Shown here in pieces: positions 54,499-63,937 of a stretch of DNA of 64,000 nt (its first letter is position 1; each line of letters opens with the position of its first letter). Source of the stretch: Chryseobacterium jejuense. GTDB lineage: Bacteria > Bacteroidota > Bacteroidia > Flavobacteriales > Weeksellaceae. The stretch is from positions 21,965 to 85,964 of the forward strand of contig NZ_JAGIPR010000017.1 in NCBI RefSeq assembly GCF_017877355.1, in the 5' to 3' direction. The notes below the pieces were generated by a model. The model searched no databases, was not told the origin of the DNA, and saw only the letters and a list, made by a program, of their open reading frames with translations. A program made the position numbers and the translations under genes.

Positions 54499-55644
54499 TC
54501 ATATTCTTACCGTTTCAGTTGAAAGTGCTTCTGAACCTATCTGTACGTCTTTATGAAAGATTGTACCACCAGGGCCCCACTCCATTATACCAGTTGTAAC
54601 AACATCTTCGAAGTCCTTCCCGTGGTATCTTTTACTCATTCGGTGCCATTGGGTATTTCCGGACATAAAATGTTCCATCGCATTTACAAACATTCTCGCG
54701 TCATCGGATATGGCTTCATCACCATCGTACCAGGCATCCCTGATTCTTATAAAATCCCGGTATGCTGTTTCAATCTGGCTGCAGGTTTCCTCTGCCGCTT
54801 CCTGGAGGGACATTCCGCCGGAAACCAATATAGGGATAATGTTGTTTACATTTTCCAGTTTACCTTCTTTGCACTCTTTATACAGAGAGAAAAGGTCATT
54901 CGTCAATGTGACCTGCCAGGTACATACTTTTTCCAATTCTTGCATGACAGAGTGCTGGTATTCATCATCGGTCAACTGTATTTCATACAGATATTCGGCC
55001 ATTAATATACTGGTAATGCATGCTATACAAGTGAGACGGTATTGTTTATATACTTCTATAGTAAGATCATTTTCTTTTCCACGCATATGCCCCTGCATAG
55101 CTGCATTTTCCATATATTCCCTGAAACGATCAATATATCTTTTGCGAAAAGAAGGAGTCCCTGATTTCAAAATCTTTTTCATATAATTAAATATAAGACG
55201 CTGATAAGGCCGGCCTGAAGTTCTCAGAGCAATATCCCGCAGGATTCTTTTCAACCATGGAGCTCCATCTCTTAATGTTTCGATGACGGCAATATTTTTG
55301 TCCCAGTATTTTTGGATCATTGCGGGGTCACCCTGGCCTTCTCCCCAGGGTTCATCTGACTGGTCATCAAAAATACAATAGAGCTGAAAGTAGTTGCTCA
55401 GCTGAATAAATTTGTCTTTATCCTTTGTTAAAGGAAAACATAAAGCAGTCCAGTATACCAGGTCACATCCGATCGTATGGATTGCCTGTGCTTCGTTTTT
55501 GAATTTTCCTATTTTCGTTGCCCAGTCCATTAATTCCCTTGCAAGTTCTTTACTGTAATGAGGGCAACATTGAAATTGAAATGGCTCATAATAGCTTCTT
55601 AGATAATAACGAAGTGGAAACTGTTCTTTAATTGGTGTGCTCAT
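54499..55644 (-). CDS. Class I terpene synthase
   Basis: 381 residues. Metal-binding motif DDQSDE at 93-98, NSE triad TNDLFSLYKE (N249, S253, E257), and the C-terminal RY pair (MSKRY) that senses diphosphate. This is the complete set for bacterial class I terpene cyclases, which ionise farnesyl or geranyl diphosphate. No prenyltransferase, P450 or other tailoring gene is adjacent, so it stands alone and the product may be a volatile sesquiterpene. The start is at 55644; the upstream 420 nt contain no gene. Confidence 0.9.
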   Translation of the reverse strand: MSTPIKEQFPLRYYLRSYYEPFQFQCCPHYSKELARELMDWATKIGKFKNEAQAIHTIGCDLVYWTALCFPLTKDKDKFIQLSNYFQLYCIFDDQSDEPWGEGQGDPAMIQKYWDKNIAVIETLRDGAPWLKRILRDIALRTSGRPYQRLIFNYMKKILKSGTPSFRKRYIDRFREYMENAAMQGHMRGKENDLTIEVYKQYRLTCIACITSILMAEYLYEIQLTDDEYQHSVMQELEKVCTWQVTLTNDLFSLYKECKEGKLENVNNIIPILVSGGMSLQEAAEETCSQIETAYRDFIRIRDAWYDGDEAISDDARMFVNAMEHFMSGNTQWHRMSKRYHGKDFEDVVTTGIMEWGPGGTIFHKDVQIGSEALSTETVRI

Positions 55645-56065
55645 ATTTTTATCTGGTTTATGGTGTAGTTTTATATTAGCCGTGCAACGTAAATTTAATT
55701 TAAATTCTTAATGTTAAATAATTATTTTAATGAATATAATATCAAATTTTAGATAAACACACAATGATATTCTGACATTTGTCGTTTTGAAATAAAAATA
55801 TTCAACACAAAAATTGTAAAACTAAGTGCAGGATTAAACTATCAATCTTAAAGTGATTTTATTTACAGGAAAATTTATTGGTTGTAAGAGTTTGGTGAGT
55901 CGAAATAATATTAAAAAAACTACCCATTGTTCTATTTATATCTTTTGGTTTTAAGAGCATTCTACATTTTGCGAGTCTTTCTAGCCTGCAATTTCTATAT
56001 AAAATAATTCCATAATAAAACACCGGCAGATTGAGGATCTTCGGCTGTTTAAGTCATATTATAAT
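55645..56065. other. Intergenic region upstream of the terpene synthase
   Basis: AT-rich, no gene or structure recognised apart from possible promoter sequence for the terpene synthase. Confidence 0.4.
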
Positions 56066-56251
56066 ATGCCGGTAGCAGATACGTGCTCTGTTGTTATGGG
56101 CGGTCTATATGAAGCATTCCAAAATAGCGTAAATAACCAGACATGGGCTAACATAGCAGCAAAACTTGGAAATAAATTACCATCTTTGAATGAACGGTCC
56201 AGACTTCTAGCCGTTTACGAAACTGGGCACAAAGGCAATAAATGTAATTAA
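56066..56251 (+). CDS. Small hypothetical protein or gene fragment
   Basis: 61 residues (MPVADTCSVVMGGLYEAFQN and a Leu/Lys-rich helix). It lies 10 nt before the following secreted protein gene. The amino-acid quality is better than noise, but the start looks internal, so it may be the tail of a lost gene. Confidence 0.35.
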   Translation: MPVADTCSVVMGGLYEAFQNSVNNQTWANIAAKLGNKLPSLNERSRLLAVYETGHKGNKCN

Positions 56252-56261
56252 AAACATCGAT

Positions 56262-56759
56262 ATGAAAATAAGAATTATAATTGCAATCCTGTTAATTTTC
56301 AGCTATTGCACTGTTTTTGGTCAAAAGAACGATGAATTTCCTTCTTACGAAAAATTCAATTCAAGCTTCGCAGCACACTTAAAATATCCTGCTAAACTTC
56401 AAAAAAAGTGTGCTACGACTATTACACTAATGAAAGTAACTTTTGATCGTAGTGGCGAAGTTGAATTTCTTAGTTTTTCTGATAGTGCCGAACCAGAGTT
56501 TGTAAGTTTAATGCAAGAAATTAAAGATAAACTCGATTTCAAAAGTATTTATAGAGACCTAAAAACAAAACAGAAAGAACTTAAACAGGTTTTAATTCCA
56601 ATTCACATTGATTTCGAAAAGATGGATGAATGTAAATCGACAATTACATCTGCAAACCTACAGAAAGCATATCGTTTTGCTGGAACTCCGATTTCAGGAG
56701 AATATTTTATGTATCCAGCTCTTTACGGCAGGTACGTCGTAGGAAGAACAATTGAGTGA
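56262..56759 (+). CDS. Exported protein with TonB-C-like domain
   Basis: 165 residues with a signal peptide (IIIAILLIFSYCTVFGQK). The segment SFAAHLKYPAKLQKKC followed by TLMKVTFDRSGEVEFLSF has the layout of TonB C-terminal domains of Bacteroidota energy-transduction proteins (P-x-x-A, then a beta strand with G-x-V). It could interact with outer-membrane receptors or be a degenerate relative. Ends shortly before the decayed TSP3-like ORF. Confidence 0.6.
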   Translation: MKIRIIIAILLIFSYCTVFGQKNDEFPSYEKFNSSFAAHLKYPAKLQKKCATTITLMKVTFDRSGEVEFLSFSDSAEPEFVSLMQEIKDKLDFKSIYRDLKTKQKELKQVLIPIHIDFEKMDECKSTITSANLQKAYRFAGTPISGEYFMYPALYGRYVVGRTIE

Positions 56760-56850
56760 GAAAAGTGAACAAGAATCTAGCTAATCACTTAGTCTTTATT
56801 TTTGACTGATTACATAATATCCTAGTTTAATCTTAGAATAGAATGTTACA

Positions 56851-57057
56851 ATGCAAGAAAACGTTTCAAAAAATTTACTTATTACATATTACGAAAATGA
56901 TTGCAGTAACGAGGAGATTGCTCTTGTCGAAAGCTAGTATCTAGCAATTCCAGCACCTGGCAACGAAGATCAGGATGGTGTTGAAGATGCAGTGGATAGA
57001 TGTCCTAATACGCCGATAGGCATGCCAGTAGATGCCTATGGATGCCCGCTCTTTTAA
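56851..57057 (+). pseudogene. Remnant with thrombospondin type 3 repeat
   Basis: 69-codon frame with an in-frame TAG at codon 29; the second part reads GNEDQDGVEDAVDRCPNTPI followed by GMPVDAYGCPLF and a stop. DxDGVxDxxDxCPxTPxGxxVDxxGCP is the TSP3 calcium-binding repeat that precedes OmpA or sorting domains in Bacteroidota surface proteins. Confidence 0.5.
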
Positions 57058-57100
57058 TGACTAGGGGTTGCGAATAGGACCTTAATATCCTAATTTATTT

Positions 57101-57152
57101 AGGCAATGGCTGTCATTCAGGAATCTCCCAATGATGGCCACTGCCTTTTTTT
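57101..57152 (+). terminator. Rho-independent terminator
   Basis: AGGCAATGGCTGTCATT pairs with AATGATGGCCACTGCCT (57130-57146) with two mismatches and a loop of about 12 nt, followed by a T7 run. Confidence 0.8.
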
Positions 57153-57319
57153 ATTCCTTTACTCCTAAAAATAGTACCCATGTTTACGGTAATTGAAATT
57201 ATCAGATAAATTCCACTTTACTGCTTTTATCCATGGCTTCTCTATACACTTATTCATCACCTGATCTCTTCAATAATCATTCAGACCTTATTCTGTGGCG
57301 TGTTCGATCTGACCTAAGC

Positions 57320-57410
57320 TTCAGACCCACTACTACAGATCGGTCGCGCTTTCCGCTATATCTTTTGCCCACAAAAGGATGCCGCTGCTATCTCTCACGC
57401 AAGATCATAT
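57320..57410. repeat. Degenerate intergenic repeat, copy 1
   Basis: CGCTTTCCGCTATATCTTTT, GCC, CAAAAGGATGCCGCTGC and TCACGCAAGATCATATC match, with a few changes, a segment at about 62015-62090 (copy 2). Not coding in either place. Confidence 0.55.
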
Positions 57411-57457
57411 CTTTTAACATCTACTTTTAGCTATCCATAATATACTTTCCCCGCAGT

Positions 57458-57574
57458 GACAAAGAACAGGATATCAGAAAAGCGTGGCCGGCAAACTACA
57501 TTGCAAATGCCGACTATTGGTATATGCTTGTCCAAAATGCCGAGGAGAAAAGTAAAGATGTATTCAGCAATTAA
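57458..57574 (+). pseudogene. C-terminal gene fragment
   Basis: Open frame DKEQDIRKAWPANYIANADY, then MLVQNAEEKSKDVFSN, and TAA at 57574. It has the look of the tail of an M35-like metallopeptidase or related exported protein, but there is no upstream domain. Tentative. Confidence 0.3.
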
Positions 57575-57851
57575 GCTAAAAACCTTCGTTGTAATCAGTC
57601 CCTTTTTTCTGAACTGCTTCAAATGACCCTGGATAACACTTGACTAAACCAGTTTGATTTTATTTTTCAGGATGTTAAAATTTACAGCTGCATCAAACTT
57701 AAGTTCTTTATAGTTTAAACAAGCACTGAGTCTAATAACTTTGCATTTTTTACGATACAGCATAAAAATAAATGACCGAAAAAAGTACATATCATCCCTT
57801 TTCGGTCATCTTTTTTTAATTATGATTATTTAATCATCTATACTCTGATTG

Positions 57852-58787
57852 CTATCTACTGTAAGATTCCCAGTCAATATTATCTTTCGCCCATTGTTTG
57901 GCAGAGGTTGTCGGAATTCCTTTCTTGCCATTGAAGGTATTCTCCAGCGGCCAGGAAACACCTCTTCCCACTCCGAATATAGAACGGTACTTTTTAATAA
58001 AATTGGTAGGATCGTTTTTAAGGTCATTTGTAATCTCTTCCATATCAGAAAGCGTACGCTCATACTTCCGGCCTGATAATGATTCTGCAATATCAGCCAG
58101 ATCTCCGTAGGTAATCGTATCACCGGCGATATAGACGATCTCATTTTCGATCTGTGGTTCTATAAAGAAAATCTCAGCGGTAAGCCGCCCAATATCATCC
58201 GGTGTGGTCAATGTAACTGCCGTATCCCATCCACCTATAGCATTGATCGATCTATTTTCCAGATCTAAAATGCCGAAGAACGGTTCAAAAAGATAACTGG
58301 TAAACATACCTGTGGAAATAATAACCCATTTTGTGGTACTTTGTGATCTCAAAAGCTCTCTCACATCAAGCTGCTCATCAAAAAGATCCTGCGCACTTCC
58401 CCGCCCTATCACTTCAAAGTCCACTCCGAACTGCCAGGGAAAATATCTTTTGACACCGGCATCAATAACCGCATTGGCCAACTTCAGCTGAAAACCTCCT
58501 GCGCCTGTTCCATAACCTGTACACGAAACAATAGCGTCGTAATTTCTGAAAATATCAATAAGCTCAGAAGAGGGAGCGGACAGATCCCCCGCGAGCAATT
58601 CCACACCCAATTCCCGGATCTCTGTAACATTCTTTTTCTTATCCGGATCTTCAGAGTTGATCGTTGCTTCTCTCAGCAGTACGGTTACTGTGACGTTATT
58701 ATAGTTTTTAGCCTTTTTTGATATATTTCGGATAACAGGCATACCTAACTCACCTGCACCCAAAATTAAAACTGATGTATTTTCCAT
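57852..58787 (-). CDS. NmrA-like NAD(P)-binding oxidoreductase
   Basis: 311 residues from the Met at 58787 (MENTSVLILGAGELGMPVIR); an extension to 58871 has low-quality sequence. Atypical SDR of the NmrA/isoflavone-reductase type: GAGELG nucleotide motif, GDLSAPSSELIDIF (Asp at strand 3), FPWQFGVDF, then STGMFTSYLFEPFFG. Such proteins reduce quinones or aromatic aldehydes or act as redox sensors. It is divergently arranged with a HxlR regulator gene 257 nt away, which is the common regulatory layout for electrophile-responsive reductases. Confidence 0.85.
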   Translation of the reverse strand: MENTSVLILGAGELGMPVIRNISKKAKNYNNVTVTVLLREATINSEDPDKKKNVTEIRELGVELLAGDLSAPSSELIDIFRNYDAIVSCTGYGTGAGGFQLKLANAVIDAGVKRYFPWQFGVDFEVIGRGSAQDLFDEQLDVRELLRSQSTTKWVIISTGMFTSYLFEPFFGILDLENRSINAIGGWDTAVTLTTPDDIGRLTAEIFFIEPQIENEIVYIAGDTITYGDLADIAESLSGRKYERTLSDMEEITNDLKNDPTNFIKKYRSIFGVGRGVSWPLENTFNGKKGIPTTSAKQWAKDNIDWESYSR

Positions 58788-59044
58788 ATTAAAATAATTA
58801 CAATTTGAATCCATTATCCTAATGAATTCTTTTTCATATGCAAAATTACCACCTTCAAACCCCAAAAACAATAAGACACCTCATTGTGAGCTACTTACAT
58901 CCATGTTAGTTTTTTGAGTTTTAGTCACATTAATTTTAAATGAAGGTCAAATTTTATTTTCTAAATGCATCTTTATTATAAAGTTCCTTTTGCAAAAGTT
59001 TTTTCATCAGAAAAATCTATCTTTATTAGCATTAAATATACTTT

Positions 59045-59449
59045 ATGGAAAGACTGATGACGGACGAAGAAATCGTAAATGCCTGGGACGACATTTGCAA
59101 GGTACTGAACAAAGAACAGGATCAGCTCAAACATGATATACTAAATCATGTCGGCAACAAATGGTCACTCTTTGTCATCCATGCCTTGGGAATAGACGGT
59201 AAAATGCGTTTTACAAACCTGGAGAACCACATTAAGGGTATCAGTCAACGGATGTTGACCAAATGCCTGCGCGAACTGGAGAGAGACGGGCTCATTTTAC
59301 GGACCGTCCATCCCGAAGTTCCGCCAAAGGTCGAATACGAATTAACAACTTTAGGCCGTGGCTTATTGGTGCAGGTTACTCCGCTTTGGTTATGGATTGC
59401 CCGTAACAGCAATCAGCTGAACCAGGCAAGAGAAAACTATACGAAATAG
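59045..59449 (+). CDS. HxlR-family transcriptional regulator
   Basis: 134 residues; the winged helix is clear: VGNKWSLFVIHALGIDGKMR, FTNLENHIKGISQRMLTKCL, RELERDGLILRTVHPEVPPK, VEYELTTLGRGL. The family often responds to aldehydes or quinones. It is divergent from the NmrA-like gene and so likely controls it. The start may be the second Met (59057), four codons in. Confidence 0.92.
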   Translation: MERLMTDEEIVNAWDDICKVLNKEQDQLKHDILNHVGNKWSLFVIHALGIDGKMRFTNLENHIKGISQRMLTKCLRELERDGLILRTVHPEVPPKVEYELTTLGRGLLVQVTPLWLWIARNSNQLNQARENYTK

Positions 59450-59643
59450 GCCAAAGGCCGATGGACATATCTGAAAATGTTTGTTGAACACCATTTCGTT
59501 GCTGCAATGGTTGTTCAACAAAGTACATTTTAACAGCTAAACTTCCGAAAGATGACAATTATAAGACTTTTTCTATAGAAGAATAATAAAAAATTATGAA
59601 AAAATAAATGTCATCGGATTATCGATTGTGAGCATATAGTTGG

Positions 59644-60636
59644 CTAATGTTTCACCACAAAACGCTTGTCCGCACCTCCTTTAAGGATTGTCTCCAATGC
59701 ATCCGGCAGGTCTTCAATTGAAATGACCTGTACCATTTCTGATAAAAAATCCGGTTTGAAATCATCAGCAAGACAACTCCATATTTCCTCTTTAAAGGAT
59801 AACGGCTGCTCCACGGAATCAATACCAATCAATCTGACCCCTCTCAAAATAAAGGGATAAATGCTCGTAGCCAGGTCCCCGGATGCCACATTGCCGCAAC
59901 AAGTTACTGCACCACCATATTTGAGAGACTTGATCATTCCGGACAATATGTTTCCGCCAACGCAATCGATACCTCCGGCGAAATCGGTGGCTGACATTGC
60001 CCGTGCATCATATTTTGAGGTAAAATCTTCCCTGGAAATCACTTCTGATGCTCCAAGTGTATTCTGTATATAATCATTGTTATTTTTTCCGGAGATTGCG
60101 ACCCCATCATATCCGATCTTTGAAAGGATAGCGGTAGAAATACTGCCTACGCCTCCCGTAGCACCGCTCACTACGATTTTCCCCTTATCCGGAGTTAGTC
60201 CTGATTTAATCAGGTTAAGTACCGAAATACCTGCTGTTAAGCCCGCAGTACCGTAACACATTGCTTCAAACAACGTTAATCCCTGAGGCAATCTGATCAC
60301 CCACGCGGCAGGAACACTAATATATTGTCCGAAGCCACCCCAGGTATTCATCCCAAGGTCATATCCCGTGACAATAACAGAATCTCCCTCTTTGAATAAG
60401 CCTGACTTTGAAGAAATCACTTTTCCGGCTGCATCAATTCCCGGTATATGAGGGAATTTTCTCGTTACCCCCTTGTTTCCGGAAGCCGACAAAGCATCTT
60501 TATAATTCACGGATGAATATTCCACTTCTATCAATACCTCATTTTCAACCATTTCGCTGAATGGTACCTCTTCAACAGCGTTATTGTAAACACCTTCACT
60601 TTCTCTCACCATCAAGGCCCTGAATGTTCTGCTCAT
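59644..60636 (-). CDS. acuI: AcuI-like acrylyl-CoA/quinone oxidoreductase (MDR family)
   Basis: 330 residues. Medium-chain reductase without the catalytic zinc: VNYKDALSASG, FPHIPGIDAAG, VTGYDLGMNTWGGFGQYISV, VSGATGGVGSISTAILSKIG (NADPH site), GGAVTCCGNV and FILRGVRLIGIDSV, which are the characteristic landmarks of the YhdH/AcuI group. It would reduce acryloyl-CoA or quinones. Divergent from a second HxlR gene at 60747, 110 nt away, mirroring the NmrA/HxlR pair next door. Confidence 0.88.
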   Translation of the reverse strand: MSRTFRALMVRESEGVYNNAVEEVPFSEMVENEVLIEVEYSSVNYKDALSASGNKGVTRKFPHIPGIDAAGKVISSKSGLFKEGDSVIVTGYDLGMNTWGGFGQYISVPAAWVIRLPQGLTLFEAMCYGTAGLTAGISVLNLIKSGLTPDKGKIVVSGATGGVGSISTAILSKIGYDGVAISGKNNNDYIQNTLGASEVISREDFTSKYDARAMSATDFAGGIDCVGGNILSGMIKSLKYGGAVTCCGNVASGDLATSIYPFILRGVRLIGIDSVEQPLSFKEEIWSCLADDFKPDFLSEMVQVISIEDLPDALETILKGGADKRFVVKH

Positions 60637-60746
60637 AAGAATAATTTTTAGTAAATTTGATAATTAAATTATTAATAAACAATAACTTACAAAAAGGCCA
60701 TATACTGCATAAAAGTATAGTTTATTGATTACCAGACGATAAAATT

Positions 60747-61118
60747 ATGTCAGAGATAGAAAAAATTGAAACGGTCTGCCCATCGGATGTTTTCCTGCAG
60801 GTCATCAAAGGAAAATGCAAAACAACTATTATTGTCCTGATCAAGAAAAAAAGGAACCGCTTTACTGAGATGAAAAAAACACTCCCCACCATCAGTGAGC
60901 GGACAATCGCCAAACAATTGAATGAATTGGAAAGCGATGGCATTATTACCCGCAAGGTTTTTAATGAAGTTCCTTTGAGGGTCGAATATTATTTGACAGA
61001 ATACGGGGAAAGTATTTATCCCATCGTTCGGGAAATGCGTAAATGGGGTTATATGCATCTCCAACATTTCAAGGGAGATAATGAAAAAGAGCTAAAAAGA
61101 CTCGGGCAACAGACATAA
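60747..61118 (+). CDS. HxlR-family transcriptional regulator
   Basis: 123 residues. Winged helix: CPSDVFLQVIKGKCKTTIIV, RFTEMKKTLPTISERTIAKQ, LNELESDGIITRKVFNEVPL, RVEYYLTEYGESIYPIV. It contains a Cys at CPSD, where redox-sensing HxlR proteins have their sensor cysteine. Probably regulates the divergent AcuI-like gene. Confidence 0.92.
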   Translation: MSEIEKIETVCPSDVFLQVIKGKCKTTIIVLIKKKRNRFTEMKKTLPTISERTIAKQLNELESDGIITRKVFNEVPLRVEYYLTEYGESIYPIVREMRKWGYMHLQHFKGDNEKELKRLGQQT

Positions 61119-61314
61119 CTTCCTATCTATAGCTATCTTTAATACGATTGGTTTGCTGTGCCTGCTTGCCAGGATGCCGTAGCATTTCGGTTAATATAAA
61201 CCGAAGTACCGCAGTTGAATAAATTTCAGGCGGCTTTTTCTAGCGGCATCTCTTAGATCATTAGACAATTGTAAGTGTTCCAGATTTTTAACTAGCACAG
61301 ATTAGATCAAACAT

Positions 61315-61524
61315 TTAAAGGTTGAAAAAATCCACTATTCTTCCAAAGATTGATTTCTTTGGTTTACCGGGTTTTCCGTATAGTCTCTGCGGGTTTTTCT
61401 CCTTCATATAATTTTCAAAACTAAAGTAGTTATCTTCATCAGCGTATTTTTCAATACATATAGCATAATAAAAGGCCTGAAAATCTTTTATAGCGTTTTC
61501 TTCCCTGTCGGTAATATCTGCCAA
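61315..61524 (-). CDS. Hypothetical small protein
   Basis: 69 residues (MADITDREENAIKDFQAFYY, ending GKPKKSIFGRIVDFFNL). No recognised motif. A KxPKKS-hydrophobic tail suggests a peripheral membrane helix. Confidence 0.45.
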   Translation of the reverse strand: MADITDREENAIKDFQAFYYAICIEKYADEDNYFSFENYMKEKNPQRLYGKPGKPKKSIFGRIVDFFNL

Positions 61525-61607
61525 TTGATAAATTTTGTCAAGCAGGTTTTACAGCAGATCATTCAGATCCTGGTCCTCCAATACCCTTCCAAAGCAATCA
61601 ATTGTTT

Positions 61608-61820
61608 CTAAATCGGCATTAGATCGAACTCTCTTTTTTGCTTGAAATCTTTAAAAGTATAGGCAAAATGGCCTTCCGTAATGCAGCGCTTTTCGACCGG
61701 GTGTATCTTTAAATATTTGTATAACAATACAGCCTCAATATTATTGATCCTAATACTGAAAACAGTATACTGTATCTGTGTAGGGGAAACGTTTGACTTA
61801 GCAGTATTTAAATGCATCAT
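61608..61820 (-). CDS. Hypothetical small protein
   Basis: 70 residues (TQIQYTVFSIRINNIEAVLL, HPVEKRCITEGHFAYTFKDF). Alternating beta/helix pattern, no known family. It is on the same strand as the previous small ORF. Confidence 0.4.
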   Translation of the reverse strand: MMHLNTAKSNVSPTQIQYTVFSIRINNIEAVLLYKYLKIHPVEKRCITEGHFAYTFKDFKQKREFDLMPI

Positions 61821-62306
61821 AAATTAAGATTGGCTTGTTAATATATTAAATATTACGACAAGTAAAAAATCAGAAAAAAATGGGTTAGTTTTTTTTCTGT
61901 ACTTAAAATCATCTACAATACATTGAAATTATCAGCACATATTTAAAACAAACTATATATCGGTGTCCCGTAAAATTGGACGTGCCCTACTTTCATTTTT
62001 AGTAAATGATTGCAGGACCGCGCTGTCCGCTTTATCTTTTGCCCTGGCAAAAGGATGCCGCTTCCATTCCTCACGCAATATCATATCGTTCTGATCACTA
62101 CTTTCACTTATCCCTAAATTCCTCCCTCCCACTGGCAAAGCACATTTTCTCCAGCGCGCCATCCTTCACAAAAAAGAGCTTTCTGCCCCCCGAAACATAG
62201 CAAATTGCAGGCTGTCTTCCCTGAGGCAACTCCTTTCACCCTGCAATTCCCTATGAAATCACATTGCTTTTTAACCCAAATATTTTTTAGATAATAATTG
62301 TGGGGA
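61821..62306. other. Intergenic region with repeat copy 2
   Basis: No gene supported. It contains the second copy of the degenerate repeat (about 62015-62090) and a GC-richer segment after it. Minus-strand frames here are repeat shadows. Confidence 0.45.
62010..62095. repeat. Degenerate intergenic repeat, copy 2
   Basis: CGCTGTCCGCTTTATCTTTTGCCCTGGCAAAAGG is the main shared core, given here as CGCTGTCCGCTTTATCTTTT, GCC, GCAAAAGGATGCCGCTTCC and TCACGCAATATCATATC; compare copy 1 at 57320-57410. Confidence 0.55.
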
Positions 62307-62359
62307 TCACTTTTTACAAAAGAACAGTCGAAAAAGACATTCAAAAGTACATAGGGTAA

Positions 62360-62510
62360 ATGTAACACTAGCTGCCAATACTTTAATTCTAACTTGCCCC
62401 GACATTGGTTCCGGTAAATTGTTGCACGTTACTATTTGTAGTACCTCTGGGCCACCAAATTCAGTTATCATTATTTTTCTATAAAACATCTTTTCCTTAA
62501 TTTTTTCGTT
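62360..62510 (-). pseudogene. Truncated quinone oxidoreductase (N terminus)
   Basis: The frame contains MITEFGGPEVLQIVTCNNLP followed by EPMSGQVRIKVLAASV and then switches to unrelated sequence at about 62365. FGGPEVLxxxxxxxPxPxxGxVxIxVxAxSV is the opening of zinc-less alcohol dehydrogenase/quinone oxidoreductases; the rest of the enzyme is missing. Confidence 0.6.
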
Positions 62511-62590
62511 TTTATTGCTTTTAATAGGGAAACCAAGGGATATTTCTGCCAATAACAACTTAATATTATTCTACATGCATTACCTCAATA

Positions 62591-63202
62591 CTAAATTTTG
62601 TCCAACTCAGTTTGGTAGCGCCAAGAAACCTCTTTCCAGTTGATGATTTTCCAAATATTTTCCAAATAATCCACTCTTTTATTCTCATGCTTCAAATAAT
62701 AAGCGTGTTCCCAAACATCAATACCCAAGATTGGAACACCTTTGATCTCGGCAGTATCCATAAGCGGATTATCTTGGTTGGGTGTCGAAATAATTTGTAG
62801 TGCACCATCTTTGATAATCAACCAAACCCAACCGCTTCCAAAACCTTTCAATCCAGCTCCATTTACTACTTTTTTAAGATTTTCCAAACTACCAAACTGA
62901 TTGTTAATGACTTTGGACAAACCTTCTGAAAGTTCTGTGGCCACAGGTGAAAGACTTTTCCAAAACATTGCATGGTTATAATGTCCACCTGCATTATTTC
63001 GCACAGCAACAGGGTATTTTGAAATATTTATGAATAATTCTTCTAATGAAAGATTTTCAATTTCCATTTCATCTAAAGCTTTGTTTAGATTATCTACATA
63101 GGTTTTATGGTGTCTATTGAAGTGAATATCCATCGTTTTCGTATCGATAACGGGCTCTAGTGCACTTATTTCATAAGGCAACGGTTGTAATGTGTATTTC
63201 AT
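62591..63202 (-). CDS. sodA: Fe/Mn superoxide dismutase
   Basis: 203 residues. Metal ligands: His27 (DIHFNRHHKTYV), His in GGHYNHAMFW around 78, and Asp/His in GIDVWEHAYY around 161-165; the opening LQPLPYEISALEP is typical. The Fe or Mn preference cannot be fixed from these motifs. It removes superoxide in the cytoplasm. Only 9 nt separate it from the N-acetyltransferase gene on the same strand, suggesting co-transcription. Confidence 0.92.
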   Translation of the reverse strand: MKYTLQPLPYEISALEPVIDTKTMDIHFNRHHKTYVDNLNKALDEMEIENLSLEELFINISKYPVAVRNNAGGHYNHAMFWKSLSPVATELSEGLSKVINNQFGSLENLKKVVNGAGLKGFGSGWVWLIIKDGALQIISTPNQDNPLMDTAEIKGVPILGIDVWEHAYYLKHENKRVDYLENIWKIINWKEVSWRYQTELDKI

Positions 63203-63211
63203 TTTTTTAAA

Positions 63212-63937
63212 TTAAATGGATGAATAATTATTGATGATTGACTGATTTGTTCCAAATATTCTACGAATTAAAATTTCATAAGTTTCTGCCTTTTCAATCT
63301 GAATATTGAAAGCCTTGCGTAAAGTGTAAATCAATTTTTCAGGATCCTGCAATAACTTGGTGAGTACGACACCATCCTGGCTTCTGTGTTTAAATTGATT
63401 ATTTTGAAGCGTATAAACTCCGTTTTCACCTCCTCTTGTAATAATTAAATTTTTCACAAAGCCCGATTGAGGATTTGTTGACATATACCAGTTGGCAACT
63501 TCTAGATCCTGTACATTACTTTGTTCATTTTCAAAACTGTACATTTGAAACCAATCCTTATTCCAGTATTCAAGTGTATAAAAAGTCTCGTTTCTCACAA
63601 TTCGATACCCGCTTTTAGAATTCATATTTTTTGCATTGCTAATTAGGGGGACAGGAAAACAAGGTGTAGTTACACCGAAACCGGTATCCACCAAATAATC
63701 TTTACCATCGAGACTAACAATAATAAAAGCATGTGTTTTGGGCGATAAAGAGCTATCAGCCTTTTTCCATAATACTCTTCCTAAAAGGATTTTTTTTTGA
63801 AACCCTATAATTTCCAATACATAATTAAGAAGCAGATTTTGCTCATAACAGTACCCTCCACGCTGTTGATGAACTAATTTTTCAAAAATATGTTCTATTT
63901 GCAGATTTACCATCGAGACTAACAATAATAAAAGCAT
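63212..63937 (-). pseudogene. nat: Arylamine N-acetyltransferase, N terminus rearranged
   Basis: 241 codons as read. Catalytic triad present: Cys30 (RGGYCYEQN), His69 (KTHAFIIV) and Asp84 (VDTGFG). In normal NAT enzymes the Cys is near residue 69, so about 40 N-terminal residues are missing. Upstream of IEHIFEKL the sequence is a second copy of the gene's own internal segment in another frame, due to a 95-nt duplication (see the repeat). The native start is therefore lost in this window, through rearrangement or misassembly. The enzyme would acetylate arylamines with acetyl-CoA. Confidence 0.7.
63701..63795. repeat. Direct repeat within the NAT gene, copy A
   Basis: TTTACCATCGAGACTAACAA onward is repeated at 63906-64000, offset 205 nt, with no difference seen up to the window edge. 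Confidence 0.9.

Noticed and set aside
62006..62368. Small ORFs over the intergenic repeat
   Set aside because: They follow the repeat, occur on both strands and have no start context.
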